A stretch of DNA of 64,000 nucleotides from Cohnella pontilimi. Lineage in GTDB: Bacteria; Bacillota; Bacilli; Paenibacillales; Paenibacillaceae. Below, piece by piece: positions 1-8,499 of this stretch. Where the stretch lies: contig NZ_SUPK01000003.1 in assembly GCF_005049045.1 (NCBI RefSeq), positions 124,001-188,000 of the forward strand, read 5' to 3'. The notes under the pieces were generated by a model that saw nothing but the letters and a program-made list of their open reading frames with translations, had not been told where the DNA came from and made no database searches. Every line of letters starts with the position of its first letter. The first letter of the stretch is position 1. A program made the position numbers and the translations under genes.

Positions 1-2017
1 CTTTGATTAAACGCGAATTATTGTTAATGATTTCGCCTGCTCTAAGCGCCTCACTAGGTTGAATTCTTCTCAACAGGAACACGGTGACTAAGTTTCCGAT
101 TAGGTAAAAAACTACTCCAAAGATACCCATTGTGATAAACCGTGTAATTGAAGGCTGGGACTTCCCAACAAGTAAAAAGAATCCTTGTGTTGCCCAGCTA
201 ACGCTCGCCGTAATAATGCCCAAAATCATAGCTTCCAATATCATCAACCGAGCGATATGCGAATGGCGCCAGCCTAAGGACAACAAAAGAGCATATTGAC
301 TTTTCCGAACCAATAATGATATGACATTGGTCGCTATAACGTAAATAAACGCAACAAGCATTACTAGCCAAATCAACACAGAAAATCCAACCTTAACTTC
401 CTGCATTAATTGAAACGAAGAACCTAGTTTAATCCATTGCTGTTCCACCCATGCTGAATCCTGCCGTGCACCACTTTTAGGAACATGTATGAGTACAGGT
501 TGGGGTGCTGAGCCCAGTGTTATATCGGTCGCTAGACCCGTTCTTTCTCTAATTTGACTTGCAATCTTCTCAAGTTTGTGTTTATTTGTATCTGATATAT
601 TATGTACATCTGCGACCTTAATTCGTATGACGGAAATCGGTTTATCCCCCAATATTTTTGCTGCAGCTTCCAAAGTAGTAAGCATTGTTGGAGGACTAGT
701 TAATAAACCAAGTGGGTTATTATTGGGTTTAATAACTGGTTGAGGATTTATCGGGTTACCAGCATCATTTAGTACTTGTTTTGTATATGGAATTTTGTAA
801 GCATCAATTGGAAATTGAGCAAGCATTTCTTTATTGATATCGAGTTTTGTCGGATCATATATACCGACATACGTTGGTAAAAGAATCAGAGCATTTTGTG
901 TGATTTTTTTGTAAGGGCGATAAGATTCCGGAAATAATTCTTGTAAAATAGGGTTATTTAACGGGAAAGTTTTAAGCTCATATGAATATGGCCATCTATC
1001 TGAGTACGGACCTTTAATAGGATTAAATTGAAGGGAAGTTGCATGTTGCAATAGATAAAGCCCATTGTTTTTCAGAGTTGAAGGATTTTCTTCTAATATT
1101 TTTTTTGCTTGATTAGCAGTAAAGACGTATGTCTGGCTTGAGACCACGCGGAGTCGATCGAGATAATTGCTACCATTCTCATTCTTTAACTGTTCGAGAG
1201 TTTTTTTTGTTTGTAGTACGTTGTTATATGGCAGGTCTAACTTTTCGTATCGGAAAGTATATTTTTTATCAACAAAGATCTGATTACTCAGAAGGATTGG
1301 CAAGTTGATTTTTACGTCGTTAGAATTTTCTTCATTTTGTATATAGCTTCTATCCGATGATTGAAAGTAACGCGAATTCCAATTAGGTACAGAAATCAAG
1401 GTGCTGTCCAAACCTACTAATTTCGATTCCTGTTCAGGATCTATTCCTGCTAAAAGTGAATAATCACTTGAACTGAATGTTGCTAGGTCACCATTAAATA
1501 ACCTAATACCATATTTCATTAACTCAGAAGAATCGGACATATTACCAATCGAAAAATACAATTTCCACAATTCAACATTCTGCTGCCCCGTTCCAACATT
1601 TATAGTTGTTGTGGCAGTCGATCTATATATACCAGTCTCTTTTATTTTTGGTCTCTCTGGGAATGTGACGCCTAGCCGAGAATAACCAATAATGGAAATT
1701 GGCGCAGCTACAGTTATTTCTGGAATACTTTTAATTTCTTCTAACTGTTGCAAGCTTATGCCACCAGTTATTCCACTTTGAAAATTAGGTTCAAATAAGC
1801 TGTTCTTTGGATCAGTCGGTTTGGTGTTTGAAGGTCGTACTAAAATATCATAAGGTACCTGCCACCTATTCTCGAATGTATTTACAATTGTTCCTTTGTT
1901 GGATTCCGTAAGATTAAAAAGACTACTAAGACCGAAAGATACGATAAAAACACCAACCAGAATGATGATAAACCTATGTTTATTTCGCCACCAAAGGCTC
2001 CATAAAAGTCTCATCAT
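1..2017 (-). CDS. MacB/FtsX-type ABC transporter permease, 3' end beyond window
   Basis: The frame is open from an ATG at 2017 to the left edge, about 672 codons with no stop. A transmembrane segment lies at residues 15-33, followed by a long extracytoplasmic region of about 500 residues. Further membrane segments follow near the visible end, where the sequence LRRIQPSEALRAGE is typical of the end of FtsX-like permeases. The start overlaps the stop of the upstream ATPase gene (ATGA), so the two are translationally coupled and very probably one transporter. MacB-type pairs drive extracytoplasmic peptide handling or immunity rather than classical import. As the last visible gene of the six-cysteine peptide operon, a self-immunity or peptide-export role is my inference. 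The operon may continue beyond the window. Confidence 0.85.
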   Translation of the reverse strand, partial: MMRLLWSLWWRNKHRFIIILVGVFIVSFGLSSLFNLTESNKGTIVNTFENRWQVPYDILVRPSNTKPTDPKNSLFEPNFQSGITGGISLQQLEEIKSIPEITVAAPISIIGYSRLGVTFPERPKIKETGIYRSTATTTINVGTGQQNVELWKLYFSIGNMSDSSELMKYGIRLFNGDLATFSSSDYSLLAGIDPEQESKLVGLDSTLISVPNWNSRYFQSSDRSYIQNEENSNDVKINLPILLSNQIFVDKKYTFRYEKLDLPYNNVLQTKKTLEQLKNENGSNYLDRLRVVSSQTYVFTANQAKKILEENPSTLKNNGLYLLQHATSLQFNPIKGPYSDRWPYSYELKTFPLNNPILQELFPESYRPYKKITQNALILLPTYVGIYDPTKLDINKEMLAQFPIDAYKIPYTKQVLNDAGNPINPQPVIKPNNNPLGLLTSPPTMLTTLEAAAKILGDKPISVIRIKVADVHNISDTNKHKLEKIASQIRERTGLATDITLGSAPQPVLIHVPKSGARQDSAWVEQQWIKLGSSFQLMQEVKVGFSVLIWLVMLVAFIYVIATNVISLLVRKSQYALLLSLGWRHSHIARLMILEAMILGIITASVSWATQGFFLLVGKSQPSITRFITMGIFGVVFYLIGNLVTVFLLRRIQPSEALRAGEIINNNSRLIK

Positions 2018-2706
2018 ATCGATACACCCTGTGCAGAATCACTAATTATGGTACCATCTTTCATCTCGATGATACGGTCTCCCATTGATGACAGAAATTT
2101 ATCATGAGTCACCATTAGTACACCACAATTGCTCTCTCGTTTTATTGCGTGCAAGAGTTCATATACATTTTCACCGGTTCTCGAATCAAGGTTACCCGTA
2201 GGTTCATCCGCTATTAACCACCTTGGCTTATTGATGAGCGCTCTAGCAATTGCCACGCGTTGCTGTTCTCCCCCTGACATTTGCGACGGAAGCAGTTGCA
2301 TTTTATCACTAAGGCCAACATGCTCTAAAAGCTCAGTAGCTCTTGCTTTTTTGTCGAAAGAGACCTTTCTAGGAAAAAGAGGCGCCATCACATTTTCGAC
2401 AGCTGACAATGATGGAATTAAATTATAGTTTTGAAAAATGAATCCAATGTTATAAAAGCGAAAATCGGCAAGCTTATTATCTTTTAGTAAAGAAATATCA
2501 AGCCCCTCAAATATAATCCTTCCCTGAGAAGGAAAATCGAGAGTCGCAATTAGATTTAGCAAAGTAGATTTTCCAGATCCAGATGCCCCCACAATCGTGG
2601 TAAAATGATTCCTTTGGATGGTTAGGTGAATGGAGTGCAATATTTTCGTTTTTATACCATCACCTGCCACGGATTTTTCAATGTTCAGTAGTTGAATTGT
2701 ACTCAT
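2014..2706 (-). CDS. MacB/LolD-type ABC transporter ATPase
   Basis: This nucleotide-binding subunit shows Walker A GASGSGKST, signature [15 protein letters not shown] and Walker B WLIADEPTGNLDSRTG, all typical of the LolD/MacB/YknY subfamily. I chose the ATG at 2706 (protein begins MSTIQLLNIEKS) because GGAG lies about eight bases upstream; an in-frame start at 2745 would add 13 poorly supported residues. The stop overlaps the permease start. It lies 54 bases after the thioredoxin-like gene on the same strand and is part of the six-cysteine peptide operon. It is likely to energise the adjacent permease. Confidence 0.93.
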   Translation of the reverse strand: MSTIQLLNIEKSVAGDGIKTKILHSIHLTIQRNHFTTIVGASGSGKSTLLNLIATLDFPSQGRIIFEGLDISLLKDNKLADFRFYNIGFIFQNYNLIPSLSAVENVMAPLFPRKVSFDKKARATELLEHVGLSDKMQLLPSQMSGGEQQRVAIARALINKPRWLIADEPTGNLDSRTGENVYELLHAIKRESNCGVLMVTHDKFLSSMGDRIIEMKDGTIISDSAQGVSI

Positions 2707-2760
2707 AGTCATCTCCATGAATTCAGCCATCAAATTTGTCATCACTACGTTGCCGAAAAA

Positions 2761-3327
2761 CTAAGCGCCTTGTTTTTCAACCTCATTTCTTGCGATATTC
2801 TGTATTAAGCTATTTAACTTTTCAGCATTGTTTAGGGATTCTACCAATAATATGTCACCGTTTTGATCAATAAATACTACTGTGGGCACAACTTCAATTT
2901 TATATTTCGAGTAAAGATTATTTGATTCACAAAAATGAAAACCCGAAAATTCTTTTAAGCGATCTTCATCTAATTTTGACTCTGTAACGACAATAAATCT
3001 AAACTGGTTTGAAAAAAGTCTAAAAATGTTTGGTAAGCTTAAGTAAATTTGTTTACATGTATTGCACGATTGTTTAGTAAAGAGCATCATCGTTATTTTT
3101 GAATCATTGTCTGCTAATTTTATCAGATTGCCATTTTGATCAATTGCTCTAAAGATTGGTGCAGGATCCCCTTTCTGCAATGAGATACTAGAGAGACCGT
3201 TAGGATTCACTCTGAAGTTACTCAAAAATTCTTTTACATATTTAGTCAAGAAAAACATTATAAATAATTCCACGCAAACAATTATCCATAAGGCAACATT
3301 GGAAATAGTCAACAGATCAATATTCAT
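2761..3327 (-). CDS. Membrane-anchored thioredoxin-like protein (TlpA/MauD type)
   Basis: A single N-terminal membrane anchor (residues 8-30) is followed by an AhpC/TlpA-type fold beginning GDPAPIFRAIDQNG. The redox site is Cys-Asn-Thr-Cys (SCNTCKQ), and the usual cis-proline region is seen as EVVPTVVFID. The active site should face outside the membrane. MauD-type proteins work with MauE-type membrane proteins, and the MauE-like gene is directly upstream with an ATGA overlap. In this operon the likely job is making or reshuffling disulfides in the six-cysteine peptide. The substrate is inferred; the fold and CxxC are seen. Confidence 0.85.
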   Translation of the reverse strand: MNIDLLTISNVALWIIVCVELFIMFFLTKYVKEFLSNFRVNPNGLSSISLQKGDPAPIFRAIDQNGNLIKLADNDSKITMMLFTKQSCNTCKQIYLSLPNIFRLFSNQFRFIVVTESKLDEDRLKEFSGFHFCESNNLYSKYKIEVVPTVVFIDQNGDILLVESLNNAEKLNSLIQNIARNEVEKQGA

Positions 3328-3881
3328 TGTGTAGTCTCCTTTAACATTTTAACTTTTTTATTTATCGCAAGAATATTTAAACAGCAGTTGTATATGAACA
3401 TGGATATGTATGTCAATATGATGGTACTTACGTATATATCTAATGATAAAAGACTGATATTTGTTATCTTCAAGCTTCCACTTATTAATAACACAGCTAG
3501 AATTACTAATACGAAATTTCTAACCACTAGACTCCAGGATATGTTGTGGTTTCCTAAAATGCCCCCACAACCACATGAAATATCAACTCTATTTCTAAGT
3601 AAATTAGCAATTATCGCCAAAGTATATAAAATCAGTAGGCCTAAACACATAAAACTAGCTAAATTTGCCCATTGATTAATTAGGAATAAGGCACCAGTAA
3701 AAATCTCAGATAATATCAAAACCGTTAAAATAAATCCTATAAATTGAATAAATTTCCTTGGTGTAAGTTTATAATTCTTAACAATTCGAACATGCTCATC
3801 ATAGTTGAACAGTTTCGTGATAGCTGAACTTATAAATATGTACGAGAGAATACACCGAATAATAACTTCAATAATATTCAT
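3324..3881 (-). CDS. MauE/DoxX-like redox membrane protein
   Basis: This is a hydrophobic protein of 185 residues with about four or five membrane segments. A cysteine motif, SCGCGG, lies in a loop near residue 103. The N-terminal pattern of TM helix then ITKLFNYDEHVRIVKNY is typical of MauE/DoxX-like proteins, which pass electrons across the membrane to partner thioredoxin-like proteins. The ATG overlaps the exporter stop by one base (TAATG), and its own stop overlaps the thioredoxin-like gene. It probably recycles that partner. A strict VKOR assignment is less likely because a separate CxxC pair is not seen. Confidence 0.8.
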   Translation of the reverse strand: MNIIEVIIRCILSYIFISSAITKLFNYDEHVRIVKNYKLTPRKFIQFIGFILTVLILSEIFTGALFLINQWANLASFMCLGLLILYTLAIIANLLRNRVDISCGCGGILGNHNISWSLVVRNFVLVILAVLLISGSLKITNISLLSLDIYVSTIILTYISMFIYNCCLNILAINKKVKMLKETTQ

Positions 3882-5689
3882 TATGCCACTCCTGACTTAT
3901 CTTTCTCATACCACTTAGCTTGCGCCATAAACATGGAGTAATATTCCTTTTCTTTCTTCATTAATTCTTCGTGTGTGCCCTGTTCTACTAATCGCCCTGC
4001 TTTCATAACAAGTATTTTGTCTGCAATTCGGCTCACAGCTAATCTATGTGAAATAAATATAGCTGTTTTTTCGGAAACAAGGGCTTCAAATGAATTAAAT
4101 ATATCTAGTTCAGCGAGTGGATCCATAGACGATGTAGGCTCATCCAATACAATGATCTGCCCGTCACTGAATAATGCTCGAGAGAGTGCAATCTTTTGCC
4201 ATTGTCCACCTGATAAATCAATTCCCTCTGTTAGTACGTTGCCCAATTTTGTTTCGTACTGGTCGGGCAAGACATTAATATACTCATGGATACCCGTTAA
4301 TTGTGAAACTCGACTAATTTCATCTAAATTACTAATTGCATCAACATTGCCAATAGCAATATTTTCTCTAATAGAAAAATGATATTTGATAAAATCTTGA
4401 AATATCACAGTGATATTTTTTCTTAGATCTGCTTTGCTAATTTCATTAATATCGATACCATTGATGTAAATTGAGCCGTAAGATACTGGGTATAATCCTA
4501 TGAGGCATTTTATCAATGTCGTTTTTCCCGATCCATTCGCACCAACAATTGCTACTTTTTCACCTGGCTTTATCTCAAAACTAACATTTTCAAGAACTGG
4601 CGTTTTTCCTTGGCCATACGAGAAAGATAACTTATCCACAACAATACCTTTGGTCAGAGGTTGCGACAGTGTTTTGATGTCGCGCTGTGTGCTCTTTTCC
4701 TGATCGTTCTTCATAAAGTTTTGAAAGTCACTAACATACATATTTGATTCATATATTTTTGAAAATATTGAATTCAATTCGTTAAATGAATGTTGTAGGT
4801 TTTGAACAGATTGTATGATGGCAAAGAAATCTCCAATACTAAAAGTGATAAAATTAGCTCGTGTCATGAGAAGCAAAGTGCTTGTTGCCAACAGGTAAAT
4901 TAAAGCAGAATTTATCTCTACACCTAATTTTAGCATCGTTTGTTTCGTTTGCACTTTCAATATTTCACTGGCTCTATTTAAGTATTTCTCCGACCATTTA
5001 TTTAATAGATGGTTTGCTAATCCGAATATACGAATTTCTTTAACATTTTCTCGAGCAGTAAGAAGGTATTTGAGATAATTAATTTCACGAAATAGAGGCG
5101 TTTGATATAGATTTGTAAAAAACCTAACTCGGACTAACTTAAACTGCATTACAATTAAAGGGATACAAGAAACAATTGCTAGCAACACTAGCGACCAATG
5201 TATTGTTGTAAGGTAGCAAATAAAAGTGACACAAGATATGGTTTGTTTAAGCGTAGCAAAAATATTTTGAACCGGTAAAATAATCTTATTGCCCACACTT
5301 CCTTGTAATCGTGAAAAATGATTATGATAATCTGGAATATCGAAATTAGAGATCGGATCATTTGCAACCTTCTTAATTAGCAAATATTCCAAGTCATGAT
5401 CTAATCTACTTTGAGTTTTCTGAGTATAGAATTCATTCATGAACCTTATAGCAGCAGCTAATAAATTAATAAGTACAAATAGCAATAACATCCAAATTGC
5501 GTGAAGATACAAATCTGATTGAGAGGTTCTAAGCGCTTTTGCAACCAAATCAAAAATACTCTTTGTTATCCAAACAAGAATAAACGGTACAAAGCCCTCG
5601 AACAGAGCGGCAATAGCAGTCAATGCTACCCATATTTTACCAGTTCGATTCCTTAATATAAACGAAAAAGATTTCTTTAACGAATCCAT
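3881..5689 (-). CDS. ABC exporter, fused membrane domain and ATPase
   Basis: The 602-residue half-transporter has an N-terminal six-helix exporter domain (about residues 15-325) and a C-terminal ATPase with Walker A GANGSGKTT, signature LSGGQWQKIALSRAL and Walker B IIVLDEPTSSMD. There is no N-terminal C39 peptidase domain, so it does not cut a double-glycine leader. This fits the upstream peptide, which shows no leader. Exporters of this kind move lantibiotics and unmodified bacteriocins as homodimers. The gene starts about 100 bases after the peptide gene with a long hairpin between, so it is likely to be expressed at a lower level than the peptide. Confidence 0.9.
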   Translation of the reverse strand: MDSLKKSFSFILRNRTGKIWVALTAIAALFEGFVPFILVWITKSIFDLVAKALRTSQSDLYLHAIWMLLLFVLINLLAAAIRFMNEFYTQKTQSRLDHDLEYLLIKKVANDPISNFDIPDYHNHFSRLQGSVGNKIILPVQNIFATLKQTISCVTFICYLTTIHWSLVLLAIVSCIPLIVMQFKLVRVRFFTNLYQTPLFREINYLKYLLTARENVKEIRIFGLANHLLNKWSEKYLNRASEILKVQTKQTMLKLGVEINSALIYLLATSTLLLMTRANFITFSIGDFFAIIQSVQNLQHSFNELNSIFSKIYESNMYVSDFQNFMKNDQEKSTQRDIKTLSQPLTKGIVVDKLSFSYGQGKTPVLENVSFEIKPGEKVAIVGANGSGKTTLIKCLIGLYPVSYGSIYINGIDINEISKADLRKNITVIFQDFIKYHFSIRENIAIGNVDAISNLDEISRVSQLTGIHEYINVLPDQYETKLGNVLTEGIDLSGGQWQKIALSRALFSDGQIIVLDEPTSSMDPLAELDIFNSFEALVSEKTAIFISHRLAVSRIADKILVMKAGRLVEQGTHEELMKKEKEYYSMFMAQAKWYEKDKSGVA

Positions 5690-5747
5690 TTATGTCATCA
5701 CCTAATGGAAAGTTTGGGGTATAAACTGTATAAGCTGGCTTATAGGT

Positions 5748-5782
5748 GAAATAGCAGGAGATGTTTAATCTCCTGCTATTTC
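5748..5782 (-). terminator. 14-bp perfect hairpin after the six-cysteine peptide gene
   Basis: Two perfect 14-base arms (5748-5761 and 5769-5782) enclose a seven-base loop eight bases after the peptide stop codon. There is no U-run on the minus strand, so it is more likely a partial terminator or an mRNA-stabilising hairpin than a full stop. Such a site between a small peptide gene and its exporter usually lets the peptide be made in excess. This role is inferred. Confidence 0.7.
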
Positions 5783-5789
5783 GGAAAGC

Positions 5790-5960
5790 TTACGTGCAGC
5801 ACCATTTAATTACTTTAGAGCATTCTGAATGATCGATGTTGTCATAGGTATACTCCACATAAGTGTTTCTTTTGTCTACAGCGCAGTTTGTCTCATAAAT
5901 CCAGGTGCAATACGCAGATTTATACACGTTTGAACAAGGAATGTATTCCGGCTTCACCAT
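5790..5960 (-). CDS. Small six-cysteine peptide, putative disulfide-rich bacteriocin or signal
   Basis: An open frame of 56 residues follows a near-perfect ribosome-binding site (AGGAGGTGAG, seven bases from the ATG). Cysteines are at 9, 18, 26, 47, 54 and 55, giving spacing C-x8-C-x7-C-x20-C-x6-CC. The peptide is rich in aromatics (seven Tyr, two Trp) and near neutral. It has no hydrophobic signal peptide and no GG or GA leader. The final C-x6-CC resembles the end of the beta-defensin pattern. Defensin-like leaderless bacteriocins exist in Brevibacillus (laterosporulin), but I cannot show homology. Flanking genes are two CxxC thioredoxin-like proteins, a MauE-like protein, an exporter and a MacB-like pair. 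No lanthionine or radical-SAM enzyme is visible, though the cluster may continue to the left. The gene is seen; the activity is inferred. Confidence 0.8.
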   Translation of the reverse strand: MVKPEYIPCSNVYKSAYCTWIYETNCAVDKRNTYVEYTYDNIDHSECSKVIKWCCT

Positions 5961-5994
5961 TTTTCTCACCTCCTTTCTTGAAAAAGATAGTATT

Positions 5995-6519
5995 TCAATT
6001 AGCTATTAGCCTTCTGAAATTGATATCCATATTTGTAACAATACCTTGACTGTTAAGCGTTAAGAACATTGGTACACCAGTAATACCAAGTTCCATCATC
6101 TTGGATTTAGTTGTTTCAAAAATGTCTATTTCCTTCCCGTAAAGCGCTCTCATTTTATTGAATCCATTATTCTCATCAACTACCAATGATAAGAGTCTAG
6201 TATTTTGAATATTTTGTTTAATACTCAATAAAGTATCCATACCTTCGTAGCAAGCAACGCAGCTAGTCGAACCAACCATTAAAATAAATTTATCGTTTGC
6301 GCCTTTAAGGGGTATATTCAATAGATCAAACCAATTTTGCCCAATAGCATTTTGTGCAATAGCCATGGGTTTATCGCTGTTTACGACCTCTACCCTTTTG
6401 GGAGTAAACGAAATCTCTATCTCTGTGCTTAATTTGACTAAGTTGTGGTAAACTAGAGTGAGTAAAGTTAAACAGATAATTGATGATCCGATTACTATAA
6501 TCAGAGTAATCACCCGCAT
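5995..6519 (-). CDS. Membrane-anchored thioredoxin-like protein, first gene of peptide operon
   Basis: The protein has 174 residues with one N-terminal membrane anchor (about 4-27) and a thioredoxin-like region. The redox motif is Cys-Val-Ala-Cys (STSCVACYEGMD) and the C-terminal ITGVPMFLTLNSQG is the cis-proline loop. It is the first gene after the promoter and directly precedes the six-cysteine peptide. It is shorter and different in sequence from the second thioredoxin-like protein of the operon, so the two may act at different steps (oxidant and isomerase). The ATG at 6519 has only a weak ribosome-binding site, so the exact start is less certain. Confidence 0.82.
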   Translation of the reverse strand: MRVITLIIVIGSSIICLTLLTLVYHNLVKLSTEIEISFTPKRVEVVNSDKPMAIAQNAIGQNWFDLLNIPLKGANDKFILMVGSTSCVACYEGMDTLLSIKQNIQNTRLLSLVVDENNGFNKMRALYGKEIDIFETTKSKMMELGITGVPMFLTLNSQGIVTNMDINFRRLIAN

Positions 6520-6597
6520 CTTTAATAAGATGTATTTCCATTGAATATTTACCGAATTTCGAGCTGGTCATATAATCAAATCCCAGTTTAACCCTAC

Positions 6598-6626
6598 ATC
6601 ATATATAATTTCGTTAAATATGTCAA
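6598..6626 (-). promoter_or_regulatory. Sigma-A promoter of the peptide operon
   Basis: On the minus strand, TTGACA (6621-6626) and TATGAT (6598-6603) are separated by 17 bases. This is a near-consensus promoter about 80 bases upstream of the first operon gene. No other good promoter is seen inside the operon. Confidence 0.75.
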
Positions 6627-7081
6627 TAACAGTTCACTAAGTTGAATTATTATTGACACCTAAATATTACCATGTATTTTTTTCCCAAAGAATAGTCTTG
6701 CATTCCTATTTTCTCTTATATTTTGTCTACTTTTGGAATTAAATTGCTAATAATTGTTGTTTCTATCTTTTTTTGTATATTAAAATTTTACCGTTCGTGA
6801 CTATCCAACTTTACTGTGGTAGTGGAAAAACTAAGAGAGTCCTGAGAGTTTTGGTTATCATAAGCTCTTATGGATAAACATAGCTAGGTTTTGGGGCTAC
6901 ATGATCAGTTTCGATAAACTTACCTAAACTGTGTTCCGTTAGCATAAAAAATGGGCTGTCCCAAAAGGTAAGGAATTGTCTTGAAGCATAGGGATTACCT
7001 CAGAGAATTCGAGTTTCAAGCATAAAAAACAGTCGGTCGGGGCTTATGCCTGACCGACTGCTTATATATTCTGGCTTAAAA
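6627..7081. other. AT-rich non-coding stretch with transposon debris
   Basis: I see no gene here. The sequence GGGCTGTCCCAAAAGG near 6953 resembles ends of several insertion sequences. A hairpin with 9-base arms (CAGTCGGTC / GACCGACTG) lies at about 7029-7059. The region separates the peptide operon from the IS256 remnant. Confidence 0.4.
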
Positions 7082-7268
7082 CTGCACGCTTCAGTAGATT
7101 AAGGGTCTTCTTGCTTTTTCCGTTGCGGCTGTTGCTTGTCTGCTTGCTCTGGATGTCATGCTCTTAATAGCCTAGATGCGTGTCCATCTCCGCTTCGAGC
7201 ATTTCGTGCAACGTCTCGGCAAACAAGTACTTCAAGACGTTCTGAGTATCCTGTGCAGTAACAAGCCT
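7082..7268 (-). pseudogene. IS256-family (mutator) transposase remnant
   Basis: The minus-strand frame reads through the typical N-terminal block of IS256 transposases: a leucine-rich helix, then LEAEMDTHLGY, then EHD, then NSRNGKSKKT. An in-frame TAA sits directly after HLGY. No catalytic DDE region follows on either side. Only about 60 codons remain, so this is a dead fragment that records past transposition. Confidence 0.75.
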
Positions 7269-7317
7269 TATAATGCTATATAGAAACTAGAAAGCCAAAA
7301 AGGAGTATCTTTGTTGT

Positions 7318-7554
7318 ATGAAGCCAACGAGAAGGAAGTTCACTCCCGAGGAAAAGGCCCGTCTAGTGCTGGAAATTCTGAAAGAAGAAAAATTTGTTTC
7401 ACATCTCGCAGCAGAACATGGAATCCACGCCAATGCCCTTACCCGGTGGAAAACAGAAGCAGTATATTCTGCGTCGGATGACATCAGACAGTCCAAGTGC
7501 TTCATTCTTCTTCCGTTCCTCGCCCTTCCACTATCATTAGCGCGACGGCAGTAG
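7318..7554 (+). pseudogene. IS3-family OrfA fragment
   Basis: The first 44 residues (RRKFTPEEKARLVLEILKEE, then HLAAEHGIHANALTRWK) are the helix-turn-helix start of IS3/IS911-type OrfA. After about residue 46 the similarity ends abruptly, and the leucine zipper and OrfB integrase are absent. The fragment is truncated next to the IS256 remnant. Confidence 0.75.
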
Positions 7555-7915
7555 CCGTGATAACACGGTGATGTAATCGTTGATCGTCTTCTCTAGCAGT
7601 TTGCTCAACTCTTTGCAGAGGGAGTTTTTCTGCCGCACTAGATAAAAGAACTTCTCCCTCCAGACCGACGTTCGGTTTCTGCTCAAAATCGGCGAGAAAT
7701 GTCTCGTCCAGGATGGAAATGTTCGGATTCTCCAGTCTCGCTTTTTCGAACAGATCGACAGCCTCTTCTCTGGCGCCGATGATGGCGAAACCTCCTTTCC
7801 CACATAAAAAAGACTTGGCCTATTAAATTAGCCAAGTGCCCGGTTTTGCATCAATTTTTCACTCACAATGGGTCTCGCATTTATTCCACGATATTGTTCT
7901 GTCGGTAAGCTATCC
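7555..7915. other. Gap without a recognisable gene
   Basis: Open frames exist on the minus strand (for example one ending at 7502) but have no ribosome-binding site or recognised domain. The stretch is probably more decayed mobile DNA. Confidence 0.35.
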
Positions 7916-8098
7916 TCATCCATAATCAGAAGAAGACGAATTGTTTTTTAGCCATTCAACGATGGACTCCATATAAAAAAGAATTCTTCTTCGAACCCTG
8001 ATATGCGGGATCTGCTTTTCTCGTACCATGGTGTACACGGTGTCTGTCGAAACCCCCAACAACTCGGAAATGTCATTTACAGAGAGTACAGTCTTCAT
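7916..8098 (-). CDS. Excisionase-like helix-turn-helix protein
   Basis: The protein of about 60 residues shows the MerR/Xis-like helix-turn-helix pattern: SVNDISELLGVSTDTVYTMV, then IPHIRVRRRILFYMESIVEWL. Proteins of this kind bend DNA as recombination directionality factors or act as small regulators. I start at the ATG at 8098, with GTGAGG upstream; a TTG one codon earlier is possible. It lies upstream of the recombinase trio but on the opposite strand. It may be the excisionase partner of one of the nearby recombinases, though none is directly adjacent. Confidence 0.8.
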   Translation of the reverse strand: MKTVLSVNDISELLGVSTDTVYTMVREKQIPHIRVRRRILFYMESIVEWLKNNSSSSDYG

Positions 8099-8285
8099 CA
8101 ATAATCAACCTCACTTTCCTCTGAATCTGCTCCTTGTCCCCCTGGTTGTTTGGTAATATACTCTTCATATGGGAGAGCAAGACTAGGGGGTAATATAAAG
8201 ATTACTTATGGACGCTACGTCTGCCCATTGGCCCTCTTAGGAGCAGCTGATGCAGCAGCAACGCTTACATAATCAGGTTGGAGAT

Positions 8286-8325
8286 AACACTTTGAAACCG
8301 TTATGGTTCAAAGTGTTTTTTATTT
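8286..8325 (+). terminator. Rho-independent terminator
   Basis: An 11-base perfect stem (AACACTTTGAA / TTCAAAGTGTT) is followed by a run of T on the plus strand. It closes a plus-strand transcript that I cannot identify, and it insulates the gene starting at 8500. Confidence 0.75.
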
Positions 8326-8432
8326 TGGTTCCCGGCAATGGCAATTGGCACGCACCCTGCATGAAACCCATTTTCGGAGGTGTGTCCACCATAGAAACAA
8401 GCCTGTCCATCTTGATGCCCTGGCTTAAAATT

Positions 8433-8447
8433 CTCAGGTCAACTGAG
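8433..8447. repeat. Palindrome CTCAG-N5-CTGAG, left copy
   Basis: The sequence CTCAGGTCAACTGAG lies 53 bases upstream of the gene at 8500. A second copy with the same arms and the same five-base spacing lies at 9367-9381, just after that gene. The pair could be operators or recombinase sites. Confidence 0.5.
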
Positions 8448-8499
8448 ATTTTCTCCACGGGCTGCCACATCGCACTATTATGGTTGGTGGTGATGTCGC

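Noticed and set aside
6947-6980. Insertion sequence end (GGGCTGTCCCAAAAGG)
   Set aside because: Only one end is seen, with no matching inverse nearby, so I did not define an element.
7502-7810. Minus-strand frame of about 100 codons with FEKARLENPNISILDETFL
   Set aside because: It reads like protein, perhaps an HsdR-like tail, but has no start, no ribosome-binding site and no motif I can name.
8180-8277. Short plus-strand frame ending in GAADAAATLT before the terminator at 8286
   Set aside because: No ATG or ribosome-binding site in frame; too little to support a peptide gene.
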